64,000 nucleotides of DNA from an uncultured Poribacteria bacterium (GCA_958295855.1 OY282383.1:378481-442480), one strand, 5' to 3'. Positions 18,101-26,377 are shown, counted from the stretch's first letter. Notes: a model not told the origin generated them from the letters alone. Made by a program: numbers and translations.

Positions 18101-19470
18101 AGCCCTCGATCGGTACCGATAAAGACACGCGCGCCTTCGGCGGCTGGAGACGCAACATGTATTGATGTGACGTAGGGTGTCGGCAGTCCATCTTCTTTGG
18201 AGATGACTTCCCAACTGCGCGTTTGGGGGGAGTAAATTGAGATGCCTGCAACGGTTGCCATCCAGAGGTTTCCATCGGCATCCCACGTTATATCCCGTAC
18301 ATCGTTATCTGCGAGAAAATCGGCTTGCTTGTAAATCGTCCACTCGCCGCTCACCTTGTCAAACCGGCTCACGCCATCTTCTTTGCTGCCAAACCAGACA
18401 TCATTGCCTTGTGTGGTAATCCAACTGACATGATTGCTCGACAGGCCATCGGCTTTGGTATAGTGTACCCACGTGTTGACAGGCTTGATGAAACGATGCA
18501 CACCTGCATTGGCAGTCCCAAACCAGACTTGGAATCCATCTGCACGGATAGAGGTGATCATGTTGCTTTTGAGCAGATCGGTTTTTGTAAATGTTTTGAT
18601 GAACGTCTGATCGACTTGATTATATTGACTCACACCTTCCTTTTGCGTACCAAACCAAACACTATCGTCGTCCACCGCAATCGTGGCTATCTCATTGTCT
18701 ATCAAACCATCTGATTTTGTATAGTTATTCCAAGAATCCGTGTCTCTATGGTATCGGCTCACCCCGCCTTTGCTGAACCGGGGATCTTCATCCCATCCAT
18801 GCGGATCCGGGTTGATTTCCCTATCGGTACCGACCCACACGTACTCTGGCTCAACTGCAATTGTTGTAATCATCTTGCTAACTAAGCCATCTTTCCGGGT
18901 ACGTACTGCCCAGCTGTCGATAGTTTTATCGTAACGGTTTAACCCATTGGCGGTGCCAAACCAAACGTAGTTCCCGTCTACAGCAATGGAGGAAACCTGG
19001 TCGCTTGCGAGGCCATCAATGCTACGGAAGGTTGAAAAGGTATTCGTCTGCATATCATAGCGGCTCACGCCTTCATCGGTGGCGAACCAAACCCATTGCC
19101 CATCGATTGCGACAGCGTTTACCATATCGTTCGACAGCCCATCTTCCATTGTATAGTGGAACCATTTGTCTTGAGCGCGCGCGAGGCGCGAAACACCCGC
19201 GGCTGTGGCAATCCACACATTGTCTGAATCGGCAGCAATACAGTTGACTTCATTACTGATGAGCGTCTGTTCCACCGGCCACGTCTTTTCGGGACGCGAC
19301 TCTGCACTGCGCTCCGCATAAGGGACATCGGATTGTTCATCCGGTGCCAATGTTGCACAACCTACAACCATAAAGAGGAGTGGCAACGATAGGCTACATA
19401 CAACCAGCGTAGCATACAAACGTTTGAATCTCGTCATCCAAGCATCGCTTTCATCTGAGCGCCTGGTCAT
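15163..19470 (-). CDS. Giant beta-propeller lipoprotein (two-component-regulator propeller repeats)
   Basis: About 1435 residues. Start at 19470 has GGGAGA about 8 nt upstream. A signal segment ends in a lipobox (MVVGCATL), so the protein is probably lipid-anchored. The rest is more than 25 propeller blades of the Reg_prop type, recurring as VWFGTANGLNRYD, VWVGTRDGANRFD and similar, spaced about 40-45 residues; this would form several stacked seven-bladed propellers like the sensor half of hybrid two-component systems. No histidine kinase, response regulator or other catalytic domain follows, so it is a free-standing sensor, adhesin or binding protein. Two palindromic elements are inserted in frame: element B at 17668-17702 (encodes DTPAKQGKHTTGG) and element D at 17511-17542 (encodes FTTIENSRKL). 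Confidence 0.88.
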   Translation of the reverse strand: MTRRSDESDAWMTRFKRLYATLVVCSLSLPLLFMVVGCATLAPDEQSDVPYAERSAESRPEKTWPVEQTLISNEVNCIAADSDNVWIATAAGVSRLARAQDKWFHYTMEDGLSNDMVNAVAIDGQWVWFATDEGVSRYDMQTNTFSTFRSIDGLASDQVSSIAVDGNYVWFGTANGLNRYDKTIDSWAVRTRKDGLVSKMITTIAVEPEYVWVGTDREINPDPHGWDEDPRFSKGGVSRYHRDTDSWNNYTKSDGLIDNEIATIAVDDDSVWFGTQKEGVSQYNQVDQTFIKTFTKTDLLKSNMITSIRADGFQVWFGTANAGVHRFIKPVNTWVHYTKADGLSSNHVSWITTQGNDVWFGSKEDGVSRFDKVSGEWTIYKQADFLADNDVRDITWDADGNLWMATVAGISIYSPQTRSWEVISKEDGLPTPYVTSIHVASPAAEGARVFIGTDRGLGSADVYKSGGEWAFHSPLQGQTQGEAFVTALDVDAAGNGWAGTDTTHLIWLGTSLGPGMYDTTSHEWTQLATPDTPKNPLILSVLARDGSVWFGGAAGVWRYSIADKKMHQAADGLPNTYVNVLFSTGEKKELYDTPAKQGKHTTGGISESGTLWAGTRRGLARYDSTQQRWIPLSPKNLENSEQLFTTIENSRKLLPSSNVTALASKDGTLWIGTPQGLGSYVIASNSWSSLSNVPYNIRDILCGVDETLWLATDTGLVEYDTRVSINGGRGVLHQSRPVREPFLETRVSNIKFDGDYIWFNNWTSSQNGGIVRFHRQTATWRRFTRLDILQATQRKSPTLVRWMYVDTDAVWFTTDYGVLRYDKMADTWQHFTTDDGLSTDDVDKIAVGDGSVWVIPMIGLELNHYSKATGTWKVVEQEENRDIERIKALGVDGQNVWFASGRGLTRYNESTGKWKDFGPRDGLAGRGGEWITVDDDFIWVARSEWDRGSNRPLSRYDKKTKKWTTFSTNDVLAAKTIRRIIATKNDVWILYRPWDDAGVTRYDRRTKEWTTITSGRGTLELAADDDYLWLATPNNGLRRFHFASGTWTAFKDLKGLLHNHVGEYGLAVDEDYVWVGTLQGLSRYDKQKESWTPLTALPTLVGRTVRTVDTDERFVWVGTDKGMSRYDKVLGTWKNYKQEGGSENIETHGGHWHEHRRKKKDSLSDNAVSSIVVDEQYVWVGTRDGANRFDKIALRWDQYKTEHGLPANNVTSVSSDGNNIWVGTNSGIGKYPRTADDLNAWIAYTSGTEIQPSSVSKEFAESLVTDEIWCMEASKKHVWVGTRRGVSQYHIGRDIWKTITVEDGLASNEVSCIAIDRERVWFGSDRGVTVYNEKTETWHPYTTEDGLASNKVTTIGVDGAEVWIGTYNAGVSRFDQLTNRWTTYTREDGLAHNGILSMAIGKTYVWFGTYRGLNRLDKRTGTWTTFTESYGPEDI
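17511..17542 (-). repeat. Element D inside the propeller gene
   Basis: This 32-nt stretch is identical but for one base to the intergenic copy at 24188-24219 (palindrome CACTATTGAAAATAGT). It is read in frame as FTTIENSRKL between two blades. Confidence 0.88.
17668..17702 (-). repeat. Element B inside the propeller gene
   Basis: GGTATG and CATAC arms flank CCCCTGCTTTGCAGGGG. The element is in frame and lengthens an inter-strand loop compared with the other blades. Confidence 0.88.
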
Positions 19471-20478
19471 TTCTACCGTCTCCCTTTCATCTAAGTTTGA
19501 AATCGCATATCTCCCCTGCAAAGCAGGGGCAATATGCCTTTGCGCAATCCGGCGATTGCTTTCAGGAGAGGTTATATGAAAAATCTCTGATTTTTCATAG
19601 TAAACTCTTTGCAGTTATTATGCCATGAATAAAAATCATAAGCAAGAAAAGAATAATAGCACATTCACATTTTTGATACTATGACAAATTGTAAATAGAA
19701 TTTTGTATAGCAAGTTTTCGCTTGCAAGCTGCGCGAAAAGTGCAAATTTTTGCGGCTATAGGATAATCCCCCGCTTTGCGCCCAGATGCGACGTGCATCG
19801 CGCCACGAAACCACTCAAGGATATTACGCCTGCTTTGCAGGGGCAAATACAATCGCGAATAATGCACCCCACACTTAATTTTTGGCGAATGCACGTCGCA
19901 AATGTAAGAAATAAAAAAGTTGCTTGCTAATCACGCGCAACTTGGGCGCAGTGGTATATTACCCCTGCAAAGCAGGGGCTGATACCCTTACGCCGCAAAG
20001 CTTGCAAGCCAAGTTGTGAATTTTAATGAACAACTTTTTTATTTCTTACATGACTTGCAACTCAAAAGCAACATAACTGTCCAGAAAATGAACATAGAAA
20101 AAGGACTTTGTCAAGCAGAATCATTCAGAAATCTGCCTTTAAACAGGATTTTGCGGCGTACACGCCCAAATTGTGAGTGATTAGCAAACAACTTTTTTAT
20201 TTCTTACATGACTTGCTAGTCAAATCTCTTGCACTCTAGCTCTGAAGTTGCTATGATAGTTTTCGTCATTCCTTGCGGAAATGCACGTCGCATTTGGGCG
20301 CAGAGAGGTATAACCCCCTGCAAAGCAGGGGGAACATACCCTTTGCCGCAGAATTGAGAATGCAAGGGAGTTCTAACAATGCACTATAGATGTCGTCGGA
20401 GGAGAAGTTCACCACGCATTGAAAATGCGTGGTATACCCCTTGACGCAAGGTTTATATAACAAACTTCGGAGACTGGC
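19471..20478. repeat. 1-kb gene-free region built of repeats
   Basis: I see no credible gene here. Element B copies are at 19505-19538, 19817-19852, 19953-19985 and 20307-20340. Element A copies are near 19903-19946 (reverse), 20000-20050 and 20163-20210. ATGCGACGTGCAT-type motifs occur near 19788, 19890 and 20281. An F half-element lies at about 20270-20405 and an element E at 20412-20432. The stretch 20080-20160 has no recognisable feature. Confidence 0.75.
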
Positions 20479-21618
20479 ATGAATAATTACCGTATTGCGA
20501 TTGTTGGCTTGGGCGGCATGGGACATCATCATGCCGAGGCCGCACAATTAGAGGCAAACTGTGAACTCGTCGCCGGTGCAGAAATTGACCCGGGGCGGGC
20601 AAAGGCATGGGGAGAACGATTCGGTGTCAAAGCCATCTATGACGACTATGAGAAGATGTTTGATGAACAACAACCGGACATTGTTATTATCCCAACGCAG
20701 GCACCGATGCACCACGCACCAACGATTGCGGCGGCACAGCGGGGCATCCACGTTTTCTGTGAAAAACCGACTACCCTGAACCTTATCGAAGCCGACGAAA
20801 TGGTCGAAACCTGCGACCGGCATCAGGTCAAGTTTGCCATTAACCACATCAAACGCGCTAGTCCATACAATCGGCACGTCCTCTCGCTCATCGACAAAGG
20901 CGAGATCGGCGATGTCGTGTTGCTGAAGGCAACCGACAAAGGGGGGCGGAAGGCGGGCAACTCGTTGATGGAGATGGGCACGCATCTCTACGATTGGCTG
21001 CGTCTCTTCGGCGGCGATGTGGAGTGGACACACGCGCACCTCGTTCAGATGGATGGACGCGAGTCGGCCGTTGATGACATCAAACATACCCAAGAAGTGC
21101 ATCCTCATGACAGGGATGCGGGGCTTGTGCTCGGTGAACGGGGGTACGCCGCTTTTCGCTTCAAGAACGGCATCCATGCGGATGTGCAGTTCCTCGCGCA
21201 GCCGCAGACTAACGATAACGCCTACGGCATCGATATCATCGGCACCGAGGGACGCATCGCTGTGCGAGAGAGCGTCGGCACAACGATGTTTATCCACAGA
21301 GGGCAGCATCAGACCCCGGCAGAACCGTGGGAACCCGTACATCTACCAGCCGAAGACCTTGACGAGCAGGGAAATCCGCGAGATAAGGCCTCCATACGGT
21401 TATACTTGCAACGCCTCATGCTGCGCGACCTCATCGAAGCGATTGGGCAGGCCCGTGAGCCATTCGCGAGCGGCAGGGACGGTCGAGATTGCCTTGAAAT
21501 GATTCATGCAACGTGGGAATCGCATCGGAAAGAGGCACGGGTATATATGCCGCTCACGCCACGCGAACACCCGCTTGAACGATGGCAGAGAGAAGCACGC
21601 ACACCCCATACGCAATAG
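20479..21618 (+). CDS. Gfo/Idh/MocA family NAD(P)-dependent oxidoreductase
   Basis: A 379-residue dehydrogenase. The N-terminal Rossmann fold starts IAIVGLGGMGHHHAEAA, followed by DIVIIPTQAPMHHAP and the family signature HVFCEKPTTLNL with the catalytic EKP lysine. NHIKRASPYNRHVLSLIDKG and MEMGTHLYDWLRLFGG (with the histidine that completes the active site) follow, then the C-terminal substrate domain. These enzymes oxidise or rearrange sugars, inositols and sugar derivatives in the cytoplasm; the exact substrate is not evident. The start has CGGAGA upstream. No sugar-related neighbour is in the same operon, as both flanks are repeat-filled gaps. Confidence 0.93.
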   Translation: MNNYRIAIVGLGGMGHHHAEAAQLEANCELVAGAEIDPGRAKAWGERFGVKAIYDDYEKMFDEQQPDIVIIPTQAPMHHAPTIAAAQRGIHVFCEKPTTLNLIEADEMVETCDRHQVKFAINHIKRASPYNRHVLSLIDKGEIGDVVLLKATDKGGRKAGNSLMEMGTHLYDWLRLFGGDVEWTHAHLVQMDGRESAVDDIKHTQEVHPHDRDAGLVLGERGYAAFRFKNGIHADVQFLAQPQTNDNAYGIDIIGTEGRIAVRESVGTTMFIHRGQHQTPAEPWEPVHLPAEDLDEQGNPRDKASIRLYLQRLMLRDLIEAIGQAREPFASGRDGRDCLEMIHATWESHRKEARVYMPLTPREHPLERWQREARTPHTQ

Positions 21619-21632
21619 ACGTGTTTTTAACA

Positions 21633-21818
21633 TACCTTGCGGAGTACTATGCTTTCCGCTGTAGTTGGAAATCTATTGGAAATCTCGTCGGAGGACTCTT
21701 AGGTAGGCCTTGCAGCACAACCCTCCGACGAGAGCTACAGTGCAACGTCAGAACTATCCTGCATTCTCAATTCTGCGGCGAAGGGTATGTTCCCCCTGCT
21801 TTGCAGGGGGTAAAACCT
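21633..21818. repeat. Element F (complete) followed by element B
   Basis: F spans about 21633-21786 with CTTGCGGAGTA at the left end and an inner CTCGTCGGAGG/CCTCCGACGAG pair. The right end is altered (TTCTGCGGCGAAGGG) and merges into an element B at 21781-21818. Confidence 0.75.
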
Positions 21819-21828
21819 CTCTGCGCCC

Positions 21829-22040
21829 AAGTTGTGAATTTTAATGAACAACTTTTTGGCGAATGCACGTCGCATTTGGGCGAAATACGCCGCAAAGCTT
21901 GCAAGCCAAGTTGTGCGCGAAAAGCAAACAACTTTTTGGCGAAGCTTGCAAGCCAAGTTGTGCGCGAAAAGCAAACAACTTTTTGGCGAAGCTTGCAAGC
22001 CAAGTTGTGCGCGAAAAGCAAACAACTTTTTTATTTCTTA
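21829..22040 (+). repeat. Tandem array of element A hairpins, 47-bp period
   Basis: GCTTGCAAGCCAAGTTGT starts at 21897, 21944 and 21991, giving three 47-nt units with identical loops. The first is preceded by a variant A with an ATGCACGTCGCAT motif. Only the last unit keeps the TTTTATTTCTTACA tail. A 30-nt unit (ACTTGCTATTCAAACCCATT) is repeated after it, to 22095. Confidence 0.85.
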
Positions 22041-22169
22041 CATTACTTGCTATTCAAACCCATTTCTTACATGACTTGCTATTCAAACCCATTTCTTACT
22101 TATGCGACGTGCATTTCCGCAAGGAATAACGAAAAACCGATGGTTCGCAGGAGAACGCCGACGGCGCGG

Positions 22170-22384
22170 TGGCATCGCGGATTGTATTGATTATCGGGGC
22201 GGCAATGCCCTTGAAATCATCGACCAAACGGAAGGGGATTTTGACATCATCTACAATGACATTGACAAAGATGGATACCCCGAAGAGTTTCAGAAAGCGA
22301 TTCCACGGCTAAGGCGTGGTGGGCTCTTTATTATCGACAATATGCTGTGGGGCGGGCGCGTCGTCACGCAGGATACCGTAGGAG
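22170..22384 (+). pseudogene. Relic of a SAM-dependent O-methyltransferase
   Basis: The sequence GGNALEIIDQTEGDFDIIYND followed by PRLRRGGLFIIDNMLWGGRV is characteristic of the caffeoyl-CoA/catechol O-methyltransferase family (class I), covering the second half of the Rossmann domain. The N-terminal SAM-binding part and the C-terminal end are both missing. The 5' edge runs into repeat sequence and the 3' edge ends at a G-type palindrome (GTAGTGCCTTGTGCC). I infer a gene destroyed by repeat insertion and deletion. Confidence 0.75.
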
Positions 22385-22474
22385 TAGTGCCTTGTGCCTG
22401 CTCTTCCCCCTCCGAATCGCGACTTCCGCTATAACGCGCAGGGCAGCTTTTTCCAGCCCCGCGCCGTTCAGTAT

Positions 22475-23386
22475 TCAATTATCCGTAGGCTTCAAATGTT
22501 TCTCAAGGAATACCTTCGTTAATTCTGGGACCTTCGCATCTGTGAACCAGCCGTGCCCTCCTTCCTCCACCCTATAAAACGTGACCGATACACCCGCTTC
22601 CACCAGCGCGTCCTTCAACAACACACTCTGTTGATACGGCACAAGTGCATCATTATCCCCGTGGATAATTAGAATAGGCGCATCATCTTTGGACACATAG
22701 GTGATTGGATTCGCGATCGCGACGCGGTGCTTATGCTCCTGAATAGGGCCTCCTATCAATTGCGATTCGGGAGAATCAGGTGCATCATGCACCAGGCCAT
22801 CCGGAAGGCGTTGCGCGTCCATCTGAAGAAAGTCCGTCGGACCGAAGTAGTCTACCACGGCTTGCACCCGGCTGGATACCTCAAGGTTTTCGCCCACCTC
22901 AAAGTCCTCTACATCGCCTGTTGTGCCGAGCATAGCAACCAAGTGTCCACCGGCGGATGAACCCCATGCTGCAAAGCTGTTTGGGTCTAGACGATAGGTT
23001 GCCGCATTCGCGCGCAGCCACCGCACAGCGGCTTTCACATCTTCGATCTGGGCGGGAAAGATGGCATGCTGGCTCAAGCGGTAGTTGATACTCGCACCTG
23101 CATAACCGGCTTTGAGATATGCCATCGGGACGTAATTTGCCTTGCTTCCCCCGCGCCACGCACCCCCGTGTATCCAGATAATAAGCGGTAGGTTTTCCCT
23201 TCCATCCGGCACATACAGGTCAAGTTTCTGGCGTTTGTGTCCGTTCGTAACATAAGCCACGTCACGATATACTGTGATGCCTTCGGGTGCTTTTAAAGAT
23301 TCCGCGGCACCTCGACGTTGGGATAACACCAGAATCGTGGTAAGAAAAAACAGAATTAACATGAGTGTGAGCGTAATTCGCATCAT
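22475..23386 (-). CDS. Secreted alpha/beta hydrolase (BD-FAE/HSL-type esterase)
   Basis: A 303-residue esterase with an N-terminal signal peptide (hydrophobic residues 4-22). The oxyanion-hole motif HGGAWRGG is near residue 95, the nucleophile elbow GSSAGGH near 166, the acid in HGDNDALVPY and the catalytic histidine in EEGGHGW near the C-terminus. This is the pattern of the BD-FAE (bifunctional feruloyl/acetyl-xylan esterase) and lipase/esterase family, acting on ester groups of polysaccharides or small esters outside the cytoplasm. A strong AAGGAG precedes the start. The neighbours, a repeat-rich gap and a small RHH-like gene, give no pathway context. Confidence 0.9.
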   Translation of the reverse strand: MMRITLTLMLILFFLTTILVLSQRRGAAESLKAPEGITVYRDVAYVTNGHKRQKLDLYVPDGRENLPLIIWIHGGAWRGGSKANYVPMAYLKAGYAGASINYRLSQHAIFPAQIEDVKAAVRWLRANAATYRLDPNSFAAWGSSAGGHLVAMLGTTGDVEDFEVGENLEVSSRVQAVVDYFGPTDFLQMDAQRLPDGLVHDAPDSPESQLIGGPIQEHKHRVAIANPITYVSKDDAPILIIHGDNDALVPYQQSVLLKDALVEAGVSVTFYRVEEGGHGWFTDAKVPELTKVFLEKHLKPTDN

Positions 23387-23399
23387 TGACTTTCTCCTT

Positions 23400-23455
23400 C
23401 CTTATGCAGGAGCGATTAGCATTGGGCGGGCACTGCGGCCCGTCCCTACATGGGT
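23400..23455. repeat. Element G-type palindrome
   Basis: GGGCGGGCACTGCGGCCCGT with flanking GTAGG-type ends, in the 74-nt gap between two genes. Confidence 0.55.
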
Positions 23456-23460
23456 GTTCC

Positions 23461-23730
23461 TTATGCACCCTGTTCTACCGATTCGGAGGATTTTGTATCT
23501 TCGGAAATCATCGCTCCCAGTTCGGTTCGCAACTCCTGAATCTGAGAAATCTTTTCCGCCATCTTCTCGAACATCTGCTGTTTGGACTTAATGCCTTCAC
23601 TGATAAGAAACGCAGCAGCTTCGGAACGGCTATTAAATTGACCGGATTCCACCAGTTCGTCAATTCGGTTGAGATCTCCCGCATCAACCCTGGCCATTAC
23701 AACATTATCCGCTCTGTGGGATTTATACAT
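23461..23730 (-). CDS. Small ribbon-helix-helix-like protein (89 aa)
   Basis: The N-terminal 45 residues (VVMARVDAGDLNRIDELVES then FNSRSEAAAFLISEGI) follow the beta-alpha-alpha pattern of ribbon-helix-helix DNA-binding proteins and of antitoxin-like regulators. The rest is a coiled helix (MFEKMAEKISQIQELRTELG) that could mediate oligomerisation. I infer a small DNA-binding or antitoxin-like protein. No toxin gene is adjacent. It sits 74 nt upstream of the esterase gene on the same strand, so both may be transcribed together. Confidence 0.65.
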   Translation of the reverse strand: MYKSHRADNVVMARVDAGDLNRIDELVESGQFNSRSEAAAFLISEGIKSKQQMFEKMAEKISQIQELRTELGAMISEDTKSSESVEQGA

Positions 23731-23928
23731 ATCTGGTCAAACCTATACAAATCTAACAGGTTATTCCGTCAGTAAAGGTATTATCCCCGCTTTGCGGGGT
23801 AACATACCACTCCGCACTTCCTGCTTCATCGTTCACCGCCTACCAGCGTAGGTCTTACGTGTACTCCACAGGCATTTTATGTGTCGCCAGAGCTGTGCGC
23901 CACAGAGTTTGTTCTCCTGCATCAGCAG

Positions 23929-23990
23929 TAGGCTTGTGTTTTTTCAAGCCTTACAGAAAAATCATGAAGAAACTTCATGAGGTTTTCTGT
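23929..23990. other. Two adjacent strong hairpins, possible structured RNA
   Basis: AGGCTTG/CAAGCCT forms the first stem. ACAGAAAA/TTTTCTGT with an inner CATGAAG/CTTCATG forms the second. They are not one of the A-G families. A structured RNA or an unknown repeat are both possible. Confidence 0.4.
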
Positions 23991-24187
23991 AGTGGTTTTT
24001 GATCCTGCTGTTTTATGCAAGTGAACGCACGCTTTTGTTTTTAGATTTTTTGCAGACTGAAACCTCGCTCTCACGCTTTTATTCGGTGTGTAGTGGGAAG
24101 GCAGGCACGCTACCAAGCGGTAACGCTACACACACCTGCCTACGCGAGTTGTATACAATTATAGCACACAGACTATAGATTGTCAAA

Positions 24188-24219
24188 GTTCACCACTATT
24201 GAAAATAGTGGGAAACTTC
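24188..24219. repeat. Element D, intergenic copy
   Basis: Palindrome CCACTATTGAAAATAGTGG, one base different from the copy inside the propeller gene (17511-17542). Confidence 0.85.
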
Positions 24220-24430
24220 TCTTTTTTTGAGGGTAATGTCAAGGTTTTACCACATTTGTATAGATTTGACGAGATTTTACGGCACTGCAACCTGCCCTTT
24301 TTTTTCTTTCGTCTTTTCCGTGTCTGTGCTGCCTTCGTCTCTCACGGTGCCTTTTTCTTGCCTGTTTTGCATCAAATTCTGACATAGAAAAAATCTCCTT
24401 CGTTTCATTAAAAAATAAATATAGATAACT

Positions 24431-24446
24431 TAATTACGTGTAATTA
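24431..24446. promoter_or_regulatory. Palindromic operator-like site
   Basis: TAATTACGTGTAATTA is a perfect 7-bp inverted repeat around GT in an AT-rich stretch, 60 nt upstream of the promoter for the phosphodiesterase gene. A regulator site is inferred only from symmetry. Confidence 0.35.
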
Positions 24447-24503
24447 TTATACATTATTAATATTGGTTTGTGAAGTTAAATTTTGGGTTAGGTGCGGTTA
24501 AGG

Positions 24504-24532
24504 TTGGCATCGGCGACAATTAACGTTATAAT
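24504..24532 (+). promoter_or_regulatory. Promoter upstream of the phosphodiesterase gene
   Basis: TTGGCA (24504-24509), a 17-nt spacer and TATAAT (24527-24532). The gene begins nearly 290 nt downstream, with a reversed element A in the leader. Confidence 0.6.
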
Positions 24533-24691
24533 AGTTTTCGGAAGTATGCCGGTGAGAATGACGTACTAAAATAAGGAAACCTATTCAGATGGCTGCTCGG
24601 AAACGGGTGGGCGGGCCTGAGACCCTGATTTTCAAGCCGGCTCACAGAGAGGCATTGAGAGCGACTATTCGCGGCGAATGCGGGAACGAAT

Positions 24692-24737
24692 GTAAGAAAT
24701 AAAAAAGTTGTTCATTAAAATTCACAACTTGGCTCTA
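24692..24737 (-). repeat. Element A (reverse orientation)
   Basis: TGTAAGAAATAAAA followed by AAGTTGT and its complement ACAACTT after the loop. Confidence 0.85.
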
Positions 24738-24819
24738 CGTTGAAAATCCAAAGGCATGTGGGAAACCTATACCCAGCAAAAGAATTCGTAGGGTTACATG
24801 ACATATTTAGGGAGATGCG

Positions 24820-26313
24820 ATGGAATCAACCGAACCACACTTCAAACGCTTTGTTTTTATTTTAATTGATGGCGCACCCTACGCAATCTTTAAAGCGTTA
24901 ATTGAGAACGGCGACCTGCCGAACATCAAGAAATACGTCGTAGATGCCGGCAGTCTGAACAAAGCAGTCTCTGTCTTTCCCTCAACAACGGGCCCCGCTT
25001 TTATCCCCTTTTTTATGGGGTTGTATCCCGGCACAGCGAATCTCCCCGGTATTCGGTGGCTATCCAAATTAAATTTTCAGCTCCCACACCGATTCAAACG
25101 CCCCGGCATCTGTAGTTATATGGGACTTGACGGACTGCGTTTTGAAACCGATTTGCCCCCTAATTTTCCCACCTTGTTTAACTTCTTCGCGCCGGTAAGT
25201 AATATCTACAATCTGCTCGCGCGCGGGTGCCCACCTACCAAAAACCGGACGCGTTGGATTAAGCCGTTTGCCTATACGTATGCCCATTTTTCACATCGAT
25301 GGCGATTCGTCAATCAGATTGCTGGGCGTTATCTACACAAAGCCGTTGAAGCGAATGACAAGTTTGTGATGTGCCTCTTCCCCGCGGTCGATACCTTTTC
25401 ACACCTCACACGGATACAATCACCGCAGGTGCTTCAGACTTACCGTGAGATAGACAGCGCGATTGGACAACTCGTCCATAATTTGCAAAAGGCAAATACC
25501 CTCCAAGAAACGCTCATTCTGATTACCAGCGACCACGGGATGACTAACACACACACGCACATTGATGTCCCACAGCATTTAGACGATGGCGGTTGGCGAT
25601 GTTTGCATTATCCACGGATTTGGCGGCGAGGCACCGTATCCGCCAGCATGGTCTCCGGAAACGGGATGACGCACCTCTATTTTAAAAACAATCCAAATGG
25701 AAACGGATGGGGAGAACGCACCCCTTTCGAGCAGCTTCACCGAATGGGAGTCATTAGTTCACTACTGGAACTGGAAGGATTGGGGCTTGTGGCGGGACAA
25801 AGCGAGACTGGAGACATTATCGTCCAAAGCCGAGGCGGACAGGGGAAAATCTCTTGTCACTCACCAGACACAGACCGCGAAAGCCCACAGCGTGTGTCTA
25901 CAATTTTTAAAGATGCAGACTCGCTACGCTTCTCTTACCGGTTTACTGGAACAGATCCACTCGGATACGGTGTCTACTACGAGAATCTGTCCTCACGGGA
26001 AGCACTACGTGAGACTTACGACAGTCCGTATCCAGATGGAATCGTCCAATTGTGGCAGATTTTCAAGAGCGAACGTACTGGCGACCTGGTTCTCAGTGCC
26101 GAGAGCGGTTATGATTTACGCGCCCGTTATGAAGTGCCGGAACACCACGCGACCCATGGCGCATTAATTGCGGAGCATCTGCACATCCCACTTGCCACGA
26201 ATTATCCAATTGCTGAGCAGCACATCCGTTCTGTTGATGTCTTTCCAACCGTGTTAAGCCTTTGTGGACACAATGTCGCGGGGCATCATATTGATGGAAG
26301 AGTTGTCAAGTGA
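24820..26313 (+). CDS. Alkaline phosphatase superfamily protein (type I phosphodiesterase/nucleotide pyrophosphatase-like)
   Basis: A 497-residue metal-dependent hydrolase. The N-terminal FVFILIDGAPYAIF carries the first metal-binding Asp, and PSTTGPAFIPFFMG holds the nucleophile Thr/Ser of the family. FPAVDTFSHLT gives the second Asp and His, and ITSDHGMTNTHTH the Asp-His metal pair. HHATHGAL near the C-terminus supplies the last His. No signal peptide is visible, so it may be cytoplasmic or lack a recognised one. Substrates in the family include nucleotides, phosphodiesters and phosphonates; the long middle part (residues 280-430) is unusual and not identified. The start has AGGGAG upstream. 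Confidence 0.85.
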   Translation: MESTEPHFKRFVFILIDGAPYAIFKALIENGDLPNIKKYVVDAGSLNKAVSVFPSTTGPAFIPFFMGLYPGTANLPGIRWLSKLNFQLPHRFKRPGICSYMGLDGLRFETDLPPNFPTLFNFFAPVSNIYNLLARGCPPTKNRTRWIKPFAYTYAHFSHRWRFVNQIAGRYLHKAVEANDKFVMCLFPAVDTFSHLTRIQSPQVLQTYREIDSAIGQLVHNLQKANTLQETLILITSDHGMTNTHTHIDVPQHLDDGGWRCLHYPRIWRRGTVSASMVSGNGMTHLYFKNNPNGNGWGERTPFEQLHRMGVISSLLELEGLGLVAGQSETGDIIVQSRGGQGKISCHSPDTDRESPQRVSTIFKDADSLRFSYRFTGTDPLGYGVYYENLSSREALRETYDSPYPDGIVQLWQIFKSERTGDLVLSAESGYDLRARYEVPEHHATHGALIAEHLHIPLATNYPIAEQHIRSVDVFPTVLSLCGHNVAGHHIDGRVVK

Positions 26314-26340
26314 GCCGCCCACTACACAGATAGTTCTGAT

Positions 26341-26369
26341 TTGACTTTCCTTGCTAAATGTGTTATTAT
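26341..26369 (+). promoter_or_regulatory. Promoter-like sequence before the IS relic and PhyH gene
   Basis: TTGACT (26341-26346), a 17-nt spacer and TATTAT (26364-26369). It points towards the PhyH-like gene at 26629; an IS200/IS605 remnant now lies between them. Confidence 0.55.
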
Positions 26370-26377
26370 CTTAGTCA

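Larger units (their letters stand above)
23731..24819. other. 1.1-kb gene-poor region
   Basis: No credible gene is visible. Recognised items are an element B at 23777-23808, two strong hairpins at 23929-23990, a G-like palindrome near 24090-24140 (TACCAAGCGGTA), an element D at 24188-24219, an AT-rich stretch at 24400-24470, a promoter at 24504-24532, and a reversed element A at 24692-24737. The piece 24220-24400 has no recognisable content. Confidence 0.7.

Noticed and set aside
19703..19930. 75-codon plus-strand frame in the repeat-filled gap
   Set aside because: Its sequence is only the translation of elements A and B and related motifs.
20548..21342. 264-codon minus-strand frame
   Set aside because: Fully antisense to the Gfo/Idh oxidoreductase gene and without ribosome site or recognisable domain.
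21897..22037. Possible CRISPR array (47-nt period)
   Set aside because: The whole 47-nt unit is repeated, so there are no variable spacers; the unit is a hairpin element.
23922..24116. 64-codon minus-strand frame over the two hairpins
   Set aside because: No ribosome site, no domain, and the sequence is dominated by palindromes.
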